A DNA stretch of 34,495 bases from Actinomycetota bacterium (lineage in GTDB: Bacteria > Actinomycetota > Actinomycetes > S36-B12 > CAIYMF01). The notes beneath the pieces are model-generated. The model saw nothing but the letters and a program-made list of their open reading frames with translations, did not search any database and was not told the DNA's origin. The position numbers and the translations under genes were made by a program. This document shows, one piece after another, positions 24,967-32,398 of this stretch. The first letter of the stretch is position 1, and every line of letters starts with the position of its first letter. Location: positions 1 through 34,495 of the forward strand of contig JAPLAU010000011.1 of assembly GCA_026393115.1 (NCBI GenBank), read 5' to 3'.

Positions 24967-25743
24967 CTAGACGCAGGCAAGTTCAATGGTTCCGAGTCGG
25001 TCGAAGCGCGCCACGATGGTGTCGCCTGGTGCGACCGTGACGGCCTCGGTCATTCCGCCGCTGAGCACGATGTGCCCAGCCGAGAGGCCGCGGTCGCGTG
25101 CCGCAAGTTGGCGCACGAGCCACGCGACTGCCGCTGCCGGGTGTCCGTGTACGGCCGCACCCGATGCGGTGTACATCAGTTGCCCGTTCTTTTCCAAGGT
25201 CATGCCAACGAGCCGTAGATCAATTCCGCTCGGGTCGATTGCTGCGCCCCCGAGGGTGAAACCCGCCGAGGAGCAGTTGTCGGCGACTACGTCGGTGTGG
25301 GTGAACTTGTATCCGGCAAAGCGAGAGTCGAGCACGTCAATTGCTGGGAACACCGCCTCGGTGGCAGCCAGTACGTGCGCGGCCGTGATGTGCGGGCCAG
25401 CGAGATCGCGGTTGAGCATGAAGGCGACCTCGGGTTCGACGCGAGGCTGAATGAATGCGGAGCAGACCAGCGGTTCACCGGTGTCGATCTGCATATCGCT
25501 GGTGAGCCACCCGTACAAAGGAGTGTCGACTTTCATCTGTACTTGCTTGGCCTTGCTGGTGAGGCCCAGTTTCGCGCCCACGATGACGTGTCCTCGGTCA
25601 ACGCGAGCAGTGACGACTTCCTCTTGAACGTCGTAGGCCTCGGCGCTGGTGATGTCCGGGTACTCGTCGGTGAAGGGGGTCGTGGCCGAGGTGTGATGCG
25701 CGGCGTTGACGAGGCGCTCGATGATGTGGCTGTGCTTGCTCAT
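24967..25743 (-). CDS. Fumarylacetoacetase-like hydratase/decarboxylase (4-oxalocrotonate decarboxylase or 2-hydroxypentadienoate hydratase family)
   Basis: The protein has 258 residues and is a homologue of its upstream neighbour. It carries Gly-Ala-Lys-Leu-Gly-Leu-Thr-Ser-Lys, Pro-Arg-Val-Glu-Pro-Glu-Val-Ala-Phe (metal-binding acidic residues of the family), Asp-Ser-Arg-Phe and Val-Gly-Met-x-Leu-Glu-Lys-Asn-Gly. In meta-cleavage pathways this fold does 2-oxo-3-hexenedioate decarboxylation (DmpH-type) or hydration of 2-hydroxypenta-2,4-dienoate (DmpE-type). With two in a row, one of each is likely. I suggest this is the decarboxylase, but I cannot prove the split. A GGAG site precedes ATG 25743. 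Confidence 0.82.
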   Translation of the reverse strand: MSKHSHIIERLVNAAHHTSATTPFTDEYPDITSAEAYDVQEEVVTARVDRGHVIVGAKLGLTSKAKQVQMKVDTPLYGWLTSDMQIDTGEPLVCSAFIQPRVEPEVAFMLNRDLAGPHITAAHVLAATEAVFPAIDVLDSRFAGYKFTHTDVVADNCSSAGFTLGGAAIDPSGIDLRLVGMTLEKNGQLMYTASGAAVHGHPAAAVAWLVRQLAARDRGLSAGHIVLSGGMTEAVTVAPGDTIVARFDRLGTIELACV

Positions 25744-25810
25744 GATGGCGGCTCCACGTGTGGTTGAGCTGTTAGCAGGTGAAAGTAGGCGGGAGACAAG
25801 CGCAAGATCG

Positions 25811-26605
25811 TCACGACATCCGAGCCGTCACGGGGCCGAGCCGGTCGAAGTCTGCTCGGAAGACATCACCGGTACTCACAGGAACGGCAGCATGGAGAGC
25901 ACCGGTCATCACCACGTGACCGGCTTTGAGGCCTTCGCCCAGCGGGTGCAAGGTGTTGACCAGCCACGCGATAGCGGCGGCGGGGTTACCAAGAGCCGCA
26001 CCGCCAGCGCCGGTTGCCACGACTTCGCCGTTACGTGTGAACACCATGCCAACGAGGCGGATATCAAAATCTGTCAACGGCACGACGTTGCCTGACAGCA
26101 CTATCGCTCCGCATGAGGCCATGTCGCTGACCGTGTCACCGAGTTTGATCTTCCAGTCAGCAACGCGACTGTCAACAATCTCCAAGGCTGCGCTCACCCC
26201 ACGGGTGGCGGCGAGAACATCAGCGACGGTGCAGTCTGGGCCGTTCAAGTCGGCGTTCAGAATGAAAGCGATCTCCGCCTCCATCTTGGGTGAAATAAAC
26301 TGCGCTGTTTCGATTGCAAATGCATCCTGATTGACGTGGCTGGCCATCACTGGAGCCAAGTCAGGTGAACTGATGCCGAGCATCTCCTGCATCGGGCGGC
26401 TTGTGAGTCCTAGCTTGTAGCCCACGATGCGGTCACCGGCATCGATCATCCGACGCACGATGCCCTGCTGAACCAGGTAGCCATCTTCGAGCGTCATGTC
26501 GGGTTCGTCGTCGGTGAGTGGTGACGTGGGAATGAGGGTTTGCATTGCGTCGTACAGGCGCTGCGCGAATTCATCAGCGCGCTCGTTACTCAGAGTCGTA
26601 GTCAT
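25811..26605 (-). CDS. 2-keto-4-pentenoate (2-hydroxypenta-2,4-dienoate) hydratase family enzyme
   Basis: The protein has 264 residues. It has Gly-Tyr-Lys-Leu-Gly-Leu-Thr-Ser, Pro-Lys-Met-Glu-Ala-Glu-Ile-Ala-Phe (metal ligands), Asp-Ser-Arg-Val-Ala-Asp-Trp-Lys and a C-terminal Phe-Asp-Arg-Leu-Gly-Pro-Val. These features define the hydratase/decarboxylase family of lower meta-cleavage pathways, which adds water to the dienoate formed after extradiol cleavage. Its start overlaps the IclR stop by 4 bases, so it is coupled to the regulator. The 67-base gap to the next enzyme is short. Confidence 0.85.
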   Translation of the reverse strand: MTTTLSNERADEFAQRLYDAMQTLIPTSPLTDDEPDMTLEDGYLVQQGIVRRMIDAGDRIVGYKLGLTSRPMQEMLGISSPDLAPVMASHVNQDAFAIETAQFISPKMEAEIAFILNADLNGPDCTVADVLAATRGVSAALEIVDSRVADWKIKLGDTVSDMASCGAIVLSGNVVPLTDFDIRLVGMVFTRNGEVVATGAGGAALGNPAAAIAWLVNTLHPLGEGLKAGHVVMTGALHAAVPVSTGDVFRADFDRLGPVTARMS

Positions 26606-27423
26606 GACGACCTTCCTGTCTCGTTGGAACCTTCACGCCAGCCCATGCGCTTGCTGATGGCGGTTGATGCTTCGACGACGGGGCGAGCGAACCTCTTCAG
26701 TGACGCGCCGTCGAGGCGCTGAATGGGTCCGGCCACGCTTACCGATGCCACAACCTGGCCAAACACATTGCGCACGGGCGCGGCGACGCTTGCGATGCCC
26801 ACTTCACTTTCGTTGATGTTCTCAGCCCAACCTTGCGCGCGCACCTTCATCAACTCTCGGCGAAGCACCGCGATGTCAGTGATCGTGTACTGAGTGCGGC
26901 GCGGCGGCTTCCAGTCGGTCAGAAGCAACTCGAGTTCATCCTCGGGAAGAAACGCCAGCATGGCCTTACCAGTACTAGTGCAATGGGCGTAGTTGCGTAA
27001 GCCCACACGACCAAAGAGCCGCAACGTCTGAGGGCTCTCGCGTCGTTCGACGTACACCACTTCACGCCCATCAAGCACAGCAACCTGAACGGTTTCGCGG
27101 GTGATGTTGCGCAATTGATCGAGAACAGGACTCGCGGCTTGGTGCAGATCGTGATGGGCACGAGCACTCGCGCCGAGTTCGTGCATGGCCAGACCGAGTC
27201 GATAGGCACCAGTCTCGGGATCTTGTTCGAGCAAGCGCTCGTGCGTGAGTGTGTGGAGGAGTCGATGGGTCGTGCTCTTGCCGATGCCGAGTCGACGTGA
27301 CAATTCAGTCACGCCAATTTCGTGATCTCCGCGACCGAACTCTTTGAGTAGTCGCGCAGCATTCGTCACGCTCGCGAGTACCTGGGTGTCGCCCTTGCGG
27401 CGCAGCGGATTTGATTCGGTCAT
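26602..27423 (-). CDS. IclR-family transcriptional regulator
   Basis: The protein has 273 residues. The helix-turn-helix part (about 18-75) shows Ile-Gly-Val-Thr-Glu-Leu-Ser-Arg-Arg-Leu-Gly-Ile-Gly-Lys-Ser-Thr-Thr-His-Arg-Leu-Leu, and the effector-binding domain (about 95-265) has Arg-Asn-Tyr-Ala-His-Cys-Thr-Ser-Thr-Gly-Lys-Ala-Met-Leu-Ala, the usual signature. IclR proteins often control aromatic catabolic genes and bind short inverted repeats. It sits within the operon it likely controls, with the operator candidate at 28141-28206. It is coupled at both ends (ATGA overlaps). Confidence 0.92.
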   Translation of the reverse strand: MTESNPLRRKGDTQVLASVTNAARLLKEFGRGDHEIGVTELSRRLGIGKSTTHRLLHTLTHERLLEQDPETGAYRLGLAMHELGASARAHHDLHQAASPVLDQLRNITRETVQVAVLDGREVVYVERRESPQTLRLFGRVGLRNYAHCTSTGKAMLAFLPEDELELLLTDWKPPRRTQYTITDIAVLRRELMKVRAQGWAENINESEVGIASVAAPVRNVFGQVVASVSVAGPIQRLDGASLKRFARPVVEASTAISKRMGWREGSNETGRSS

Positions 27424-28133
27424 GGCGATGCCGGGGGCTTGAGCGATGTGAGAAGAGCCTTGCGCAGTGTCACCGCGTCAGTAGCGGCAGCGACCCCGGC
27501 GTCATGTGGCGAGATCTCATGAGCAAGGAGTCGGGCCGCAGTGGTGAGCCCCAATCGCTGCGAGGCCGCGAATTCGTCGATCAACTCGATCTGATGCGGT
27601 GCCCACGCGCGCATTCCGTCGTAGTCGCGCACCGATGACGCATGGCCATTCGCGAGCCCCGTTCCGGCATGTTGCGCGTGATGCGCCGAAAGGCCACCGC
27701 CGGGGGCGAGCGACACGTGATAGACGACATCGGTGATACCCAAGGCTCGTCGAACTCCTAGGGCGTCGGCGCCGTCTGTTTCATCAAGAATGCCTAGTTC
27801 GGGAAGCACCGTTGCGTCGAAGAAACGCAGTGTCCAGGTCAGGTCGCGGTCATCGCCCGAGAGCTCAACTTCAGGACCTGCGGGACGGGGAAGAGGTGCC
27901 GTCGTCGCCACGATGTGCAGGTGGCGCGTGCCTACTGCCACCACGGTGAAATCACCTGCACGAACCACCGGAAGTTCGGCGCGTTCGCCGGGTGTGAGGT
28001 GCGCTGCTTGGTCGAGGTAGGCCCGGTGGAGTGCTGCCACATAGCCGGCCATGGCCTCGCGCATCTGCTCGGGTGAACTCCCGACGGAGGAGGCCCCAGA
28101 TTCGTGGGAATGTGAGGCGGCAGAGGTGGCCAC
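27420..28133 (-). CDS. Uncharacterised protein heading the catabolic operon
   Basis: The protein has 237 residues from GTG 28133, placed 7 bases after a TAACGT box; longer starts (ATG 28163 or 28193) lie in or upstream of the operator. The first ~30 residues are Ser/Ala/His-rich and disordered-looking. The rest is a compact, non-membrane domain with a Thr-Val-Val-Ala-Val-Gly-Thr-Arg-His-Leu-His strand, a Trp-Thr-Leu-Arg-Phe-Phe-Asp segment and a His-His-Ala-Gln-His-Ala-Gly stretch. I do not recognise the family. Its stop overlaps the IclR start. Being first in the operon makes a role in the same pathway likely. Confidence 0.65.
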   Translation of the reverse strand: MATSAASHSHESGASSVGSSPEQMREAMAGYVAALHRAYLDQAAHLTPGERAELPVVRAGDFTVVAVGTRHLHIVATTAPLPRPAGPEVELSGDDRDLTWTLRFFDATVLPELGILDETDGADALGVRRALGITDVVYHVSLAPGGGLSAHHAQHAGTGLANGHASSVRDYDGMRAWAPHQIELIDEFAASQRLGLTTAARLLAHEISPHDAGVAAATDAVTLRKALLTSLKPPASP

Positions 28134-28140
28134 GGACGCG

Positions 28141-28206
28141 ACGTTAGCATTTGTGTCCCGCATGGCGGCACGATGGTCCCCCATGCGGGACAAGCAGGTC
28201 TAACGT
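28141..28206. promoter_or_regulatory. Near-symmetric divergent operator/promoter of the catabolic cluster
   Basis: A perfect 12-base inverted repeat, TGTCCCGCATGG (28154-28165) and CCATGCGGGACA (28181-28192), is nested inside a second one, ACGTTA (28141-28146) and TAACGT (28201-28206). Each outer arm read outward is a TANNNT-type -10 box. The left one lies 7 bases before GTG 28133; the right one would start transcription about 43 bases before ATG 28257. There is no good -35 on either side, and the inner repeat lies where one would be, which fits control by an activator such as the IclR protein. Confidence 0.6.
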
Positions 28207-28256
28207 CCTGTCAGCCGAGCAGGATCCACGCCCGACCCCCTCAAGGAGCGCGCCCG

Positions 28257-29165
28257 ATGGGTGTTCTGAGATTGTCCCACGTCGACGTTCAGGTCACTGA
28301 CCTCGATCTGGCGACTGCCTACTACACCGAGGTCATCGGGATGCTGGAGGTGGAGCGCGATGACACTTCCGTGTACCTCAAGTGTTGGGATGAGGTCGAC
28401 CACCACTCGCTGCGCCTTGAGTACGCTCCGCGATTGGGGTTTCGCGGCATGACCTACAAAGTTGAGCGTGAGGATGACCTCAGCGACCTCGAGAACAAGA
28501 TCACCCGCTACGGCTTCCCCGTTCAACGCATCAGCAAAGGCGAGAGCGTGGGACAGGGCGAGAGCATCCGCTTTGCCACTCCAACCGGGCACACCATGGA
28601 TTTGGTGTACGACGTCGAGAAGGTCGGGAGCGCACTTCCTAAGGTCAACCCGCCGGTCTACGTCGACGGGCTCTCGGGAATTGCGCCGCCGCGCATGGAC
28701 CACCTGCTGGTGACTGCCGAGGAGGTGGGTGAGTCAGCGAAGTTCTTCCAGGATGTGATGGGTTTCCGCCTCACTGAGCAGCTGCTTGATGGTGACGGTC
28801 ATCAGATGGCGGTCTGGATGGAGCGCTCGCACCGCCCTCACGACTTGGCATTTGTTCGCGGCCCCAATGGCGGTCTGCACCACTTCGCCTACTGGCTTGA
28901 CGATTGGGACCACGTGCGGCGCAGCGCCGACATCCTTGCCTACAACGGTATTTCGGTTGACGCAGGTCCGACGCGTCACGGCATCACCCGCGGTAACACC
29001 ATCTACTTCTTCGACCCACTGGGTACGCGCAACGAGGTCTTCACTGGTGGGTACCGACCTGATGTTGATTTCCCCACGATCACGTGGACTGAGGAGAACC
29101 TCGGTCGAGCGATCTTCTATTACGAAGGCGTTCCCAATGAGCGATTCATGAGGGTGCACACCTGA
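28257..29165 (+). CDS. Catechol 2,3-dioxygenase (extradiol, type I/VOC), copy 1
   Basis: The protein has 302 residues from ATG 28257 (AAGGAG 8 bases before). It has two vicinal-oxygen-chelate modules. Candidate iron ligands are His149 (Met-Asp-His-Leu-Leu), His209 (Leu-His-His-Phe-Ala-Tyr) and Glu260 (Arg-Asn-Glu-Val-Phe-Thr-Gly-Gly-Tyr), corresponding to His153, His214 and Glu265 of XylE. Tyr250 and His241 match the active-site Tyr and His. It cleaves catechol-type rings next to the hydroxyls to a semialdehyde. It heads the plus-strand operon; its stop overlaps the next ATG by one base (TGATG). Confidence 0.93.
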   Translation: MGVLRLSHVDVQVTDLDLATAYYTEVIGMLEVERDDTSVYLKCWDEVDHHSLRLEYAPRLGFRGMTYKVEREDDLSDLENKITRYGFPVQRISKGESVGQGESIRFATPTGHTMDLVYDVEKVGSALPKVNPPVYVDGLSGIAPPRMDHLLVTAEEVGESAKFFQDVMGFRLTEQLLDGDGHQMAVWMERSHRPHDLAFVRGPNGGLHHFAYWLDDWDHVRRSADILAYNGISVDAGPTRHGITRGNTIYFFDPLGTRNEVFTGGYRPDVDFPTITWTEENLGRAIFYYEGVPNERFMRVHT

Positions 29166-30076
29166 TGACAATCATGCGACTCAGCCACGTCGAGATCCGC
29201 GTACCCGACCTCGAACTTGCTACTGCGTACTACACCGAAGTGCTCGGACTTTACGAGACCGCGCGCGAACCCGAGCGGGTGTTCCTCAAATGCTGGGATG
29301 AGCACCAGCACCACAGCGTGGTGCTCAGTTTCGCCCCCACGTACGGACTCGAGCACTTCGGTTTCAAGGTTGATGAGCCCGGAGATCTCGATCTCTACCA
29401 AGCCAAGCTTGAGGCCGAAGGGGTGGCTGTGACCCGCTACGCCAAGGGCGAGTGGGGTCCTGGCCACGGAGAAGCGATTCGTTTCAACCTGCCCGGTGGT
29501 CACGAGATGGAACTTGTCTACGACATGCAGCAGATCGGCAATCTGCTTCCGCTGTTGAATCCGCCGCCGAAGCCGATGGGCCTGGTGGGTATTGCGCCTC
29601 CGCGCATCGATCACCTCTTCCTCACCCTGGAAGATGTTGCGCTCAACACCGCATTTCTGCGGGACGTGCTGGGGTTCCACCTCACCGAACAGGTGGTGGG
29701 CGATGACGGCTACCAGATTGCCACGTGGCTGGAAGTCAGCCACTCTTCGCACGACATTGCATTGATCACCGGGCCGAATGCGGGTTTCCATCATGTTGCC
29801 TTCTGGGTCGATGACTGGAATGAACTGCGTATTGCCGCAGACTTGCTGGCCTATAACGGCGTGACGATGGAGACCAACCCAACGCGTCACGGTGCCACTC
29901 GCGGCTATTGCCTGTATTTCTTCGATCCGGCGGGTAATCGCAACGAGGTGTACACCGGCGGCTACTACACCGATCCCGACACTGCCCCGACGACATGGAC
30001 CGAGGGGGAGATGGGCCGAGCCCTTTTCGCCTACGACGGCGTTGTCAAGCAGCAGTTCCTCACGGTCCACACCTGA
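29165..30076 (+). CDS. Catechol 2,3-dioxygenase (extradiol, type I/VOC), copy 2
   Basis: The protein has 303 residues and is a paralogue of copy 1 throughout, with candidate iron ligands His150, His210 and Glu261 and the same Pro-Thr-Arg-His-Gly and Tyr-Phe-Phe-Asp-Pro active-site segments. The paralogues differ mainly in the N-terminal module. Both look intact, so they may act on different ring substitution patterns or pair in a mixed oligomer; neither is shown. Coupled to copy 1 by a one-base overlap. Confidence 0.93.
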   Translation: MTIMRLSHVEIRVPDLELATAYYTEVLGLYETAREPERVFLKCWDEHQHHSVVLSFAPTYGLEHFGFKVDEPGDLDLYQAKLEAEGVAVTRYAKGEWGPGHGEAIRFNLPGGHEMELVYDMQQIGNLLPLLNPPPKPMGLVGIAPPRIDHLFLTLEDVALNTAFLRDVLGFHLTEQVVGDDGYQIATWLEVSHSSHDIALITGPNAGFHHVAFWVDDWNELRIAADLLAYNGVTMETNPTRHGATRGYCLYFFDPAGNRNEVYTGGYYTDPDTAPTTWTEGEMGRALFAYDGVVKQQFLTVHT

Positions 30077-30099
30077 AATCGAATCGGAGACGACCGAGC

Positions 30100-31212
30100 A
30101 TGACTGCCACTGAAATCCCCGGCGAAGCCGAAGCACCGATCACGTTGCCGCGCACCGAGCGCGTTGACGCGCCGGCGTACCTGCAGAAGTACCAGCAGCG
30201 TGAAGCTGCAGGCGCGAAGCCCGGCACGATCGACGATCGCGAGGGCAGCGAGCCGCTCTACCTGCGTCGGTTCCGTGATCGGCAAAGCGGTGCCAACGCA
30301 CTTGAGCAGAAGGTGCCCGAGTGGGAAGGCACCAACATCGGATTGACCCGGGCCGCCGCTGAGAGTGTGCGGTCGAAGGAGATCGTCCCCGAATCTGCTG
30401 CGCAGGATCGCAAGGTCGTCAACCAGATCCACATCATTCGACACGGTGAGACCCAGGGGTACTCGACCGAATCGGGTTTGACACCGTTGGGGTCGTGGCA
30501 GTCGCACCGCCGCGGATTCGACATCTCGAAGGGCGTCAAGTCCGGCGAGACGATCCGCATCGTGTGTGCTGACACCAACCGCGCACGGCAAACCGCTGAG
30601 CAGATTCGCAAGGGTTTGATCGACGGATTGACCATGTGGGATCGTCAAGCCGACGTTTCTGAAGTCACTGCAATGCAAGAGTTCCGAAACTTTCAAGTCA
30701 GCACACCTTCGGGACTGATGGATGTCACGGGCGCATTCCGTCTGTACCAAAAGGAAATGGAGAAGTACGAGCGAGTCGCACTGGGTGAACGGCCGCAGTG
30801 GCTCGTCGACATCGACCGGTTCTGGCGTACGCAGCAAGGCGGCGGGGATCCGATCACCTTCTGGACGCAGATTCCGATGCTGAACTTCGAACCTCCCTCA
30901 GCAACCGTGCGTCGTTTCTGGGCCGGATTCCAATCAATCGTTGCCGAATCGCCCAATGCTCGGGTAATCTGCGCCACGCATTCTGGGCCGATTCGCGTCT
31001 TCGCAATGTCGTCGCACGGATACGACCCAGGTGAGCCGTACAACACCGAAGAGGTCATCGTGCGCATGCTCGAGGGAGGTAACGCGGCATTTGTTGCTTA
31101 CCGCAACCGAGTGCAGGAAGTGCACGTTCCTGATCTGCACGAACTGCCTGACTGGTGGCAGGGACTGAGTGGCCGAGCACTACCGACGTCGTTGCAGGGA
31201 GGCACCGAGTGA
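30100..31212 (+). CDS. Histidine phosphatase superfamily protein with N-terminal extension
   Basis: The protein has 370 residues from ATG 30100 (GGAGA 9 bases before). The catalytic motif Ile-Ile-Arg-His115-Gly-Glu-Thr and a later Ala-Thr-His-Ser-Gly-Pro mark the phosphoglycerate-mutase-like histidine phosphatases. About 105 residues precede the catalytic motif, with many Arg/Lys/Glu/Gln and no known domain; most single-domain members start close to the motif. Placed between dioxygenases and the phenylphosphate-synthase-like subunits, it could remove phosphate from an aryl phosphate. That role is inferred from position. Its stop overlaps the next start (GTGA). Confidence 0.82.
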   Translation: MTATEIPGEAEAPITLPRTERVDAPAYLQKYQQREAAGAKPGTIDDREGSEPLYLRRFRDRQSGANALEQKVPEWEGTNIGLTRAAAESVRSKEIVPESAAQDRKVVNQIHIIRHGETQGYSTESGLTPLGSWQSHRRGFDISKGVKSGETIRIVCADTNRARQTAEQIRKGLIDGLTMWDRQADVSEVTAMQEFRNFQVSTPSGLMDVTGAFRLYQKEMEKYERVALGERPQWLVDIDRFWRTQQGGGDPITFWTQIPMLNFEPPSATVRRFWAGFQSIVAESPNARVICATHSGPIRVFAMSSHGYDPGEPYNTEEVIVRMLEGGNAAFVAYRNRVQEVHVPDLHELPDWWQGLSGRALPTSLQGGTE

Positions 31213-32306
31213 GTCACCACGAAGAAAGCGTTGTTGTGTGGTTCGAGTCGTACTGGCCTGGACTCAAGAACGAAGTCGGCGGAAAGGCGTCGAGTCTGGG
31301 CGAAATGACCAATGCGGGTCTACCCGTGCCTCCAGGGTTCGCTGTGACCACTACCGCTTACCGTCACGCCCACGACGCCGGTGATCTCGACGCGATGATC
31401 GCGCACTACCTGCACCGCCTCGATATTACCGACACCGACATGGTGCACGAACGTTGTCACGCAATCCGTGAGCGCGTACGCGCGGTCGCGATTCCCACTG
31501 AGGTTGAATCGCAAATACGGCACGCGTATGAGGAACTCTGTCGCCGCACCAACTCAGTCGATGTTCCGGTCGCCGTTCGTTCGTCAGCGACAAGTGAAGA
31601 CTCACCCGACGCCTCGTTCGCGGGTGAACACGACACCTACTTGTGGATTCGAGGTGCCGACGACGTAGTGGATGCAGTGCGTCGCTGTTGGGCGAGCCTC
31701 TTCACCGACCGCGCAACCTGTTACCGCGAGGAAATGGGATACGAGCATCGCAGCGTCGAGATGTGCGTCGTGGTGCAAAAAATGGTGCACCCGAAGTCGG
31801 CGGGTGTTGCCTTCACCCTTGACCCCACGAACGGTGACCGCTCGCAGATCGCGATCGACTCGTCATGGGGATTCGGGGAAGCGGTCGTTGCTGGCGAAGT
31901 GACGCCCGACAACTACCTCATCGACAAGGTGATGTTCGACATCACCAAGCGAGTGGTGTCTGCCAAGACCCACGAATACGTGCTCACCGACGACGATCAT
32001 GTGCGCAAGGTGGAAACCCCAGAAGACCGGGTTCTGCAGCCCAGTCTGACCGATGCTGAGATTAAGGGCATCGCGCGACTGGCCAAGACGGCCGAGCAGC
32101 ACTACGGCTCCCCACAGGACATCGAGTGGGCGGTTGATGCTGACCTGCCGGAGGGGGAGAACGTCATTCTCCTCCAGTCCCGACCGGAAACGGTCTGGAG
32201 CAAGAAGGGTCCGAAGACAGTGGTGTCGCCGGGGGCCAAGGCCGGCGATTTCATGTCGAGCATCGTGTCGACATTGATGTCGCCGCTGCACACGAAGAGC
32301 GACTAG
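31209..32306 (+). CDS. PEP-synthase-like ATP-grasp subunit (phenylphosphate synthase beta/CreH-like)
   Basis: The protein has 365 residues from GTG 31209. It equals only the N-terminal ATP-grasp part of PEP synthase: Gly-Gly-Lys-Ala-Ser-Ser-Leu-Gly-Glu-Met (about 25-34), Pro-Val-Pro-Pro-Gly-Phe-Ala, Arg-Ser-Ser-Ala-Thr-Ser-Glu-Asp (nucleotide binding), and Leu-Gln-Ser-Arg-Pro-Glu-Thr. The mobile phosphohistidine and PEP-binding domains are absent. This is how subunit 2 (PpsB) of phenylphosphate synthase of Thauera and CreH of the p-cresol route are built. It would use ATP to phosphorylate the histidine of its partner. It overlaps the phosphatase by 4 bases. Confidence 0.85.
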   Translation: MSHHEESVVVWFESYWPGLKNEVGGKASSLGEMTNAGLPVPPGFAVTTTAYRHAHDAGDLDAMIAHYLHRLDITDTDMVHERCHAIRERVRAVAIPTEVESQIRHAYEELCRRTNSVDVPVAVRSSATSEDSPDASFAGEHDTYLWIRGADDVVDAVRRCWASLFTDRATCYREEMGYEHRSVEMCVVVQKMVHPKSAGVAFTLDPTNGDRSQIAIDSSWGFGEAVVAGEVTPDNYLIDKVMFDITKRVVSAKTHEYVLTDDDHVRKVETPEDRVLQPSLTDAEIKGIARLAKTAEQHYGSPQDIEWAVDADLPEGENVILLQSRPETVWSKKGPKTVVSPGAKAGDFMSSIVSTLMSPLHTKSD

Positions 32307-32368
32307 GTACTCGGGTCACCGAACCGCTGCAATCGGTCTGCCGCAGTCGGCGTCAGACAGTCACTGAG

Positions 32369-32384
32369 TGGCCCGTTAGGGCCA
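32369..32384. repeat. Short inverted repeat in the gap between the two synthase genes
   Basis: TGGCCC (32369-32374) and GGGCCA (32379-32384) form a 6-bp hairpin with a GTTA loop. It ends just before the GGAGGAG ribosome site of the next gene and may influence its translation or RNA stability. Confidence 0.35.
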
Positions 32385-32398
32385 ATGGAGGAGAGAAC

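Noticed and set aside
29120-30136. Long minus-strand open frame of 338 codons opposite the second dioxygenase
   Set aside because: It mirrors the codon pattern of a well-supported dioxygenase, has no ribosome site or family feature, and its protein is low in hydrophobic-core pattern. It is a shadow frame of GC-rich DNA.
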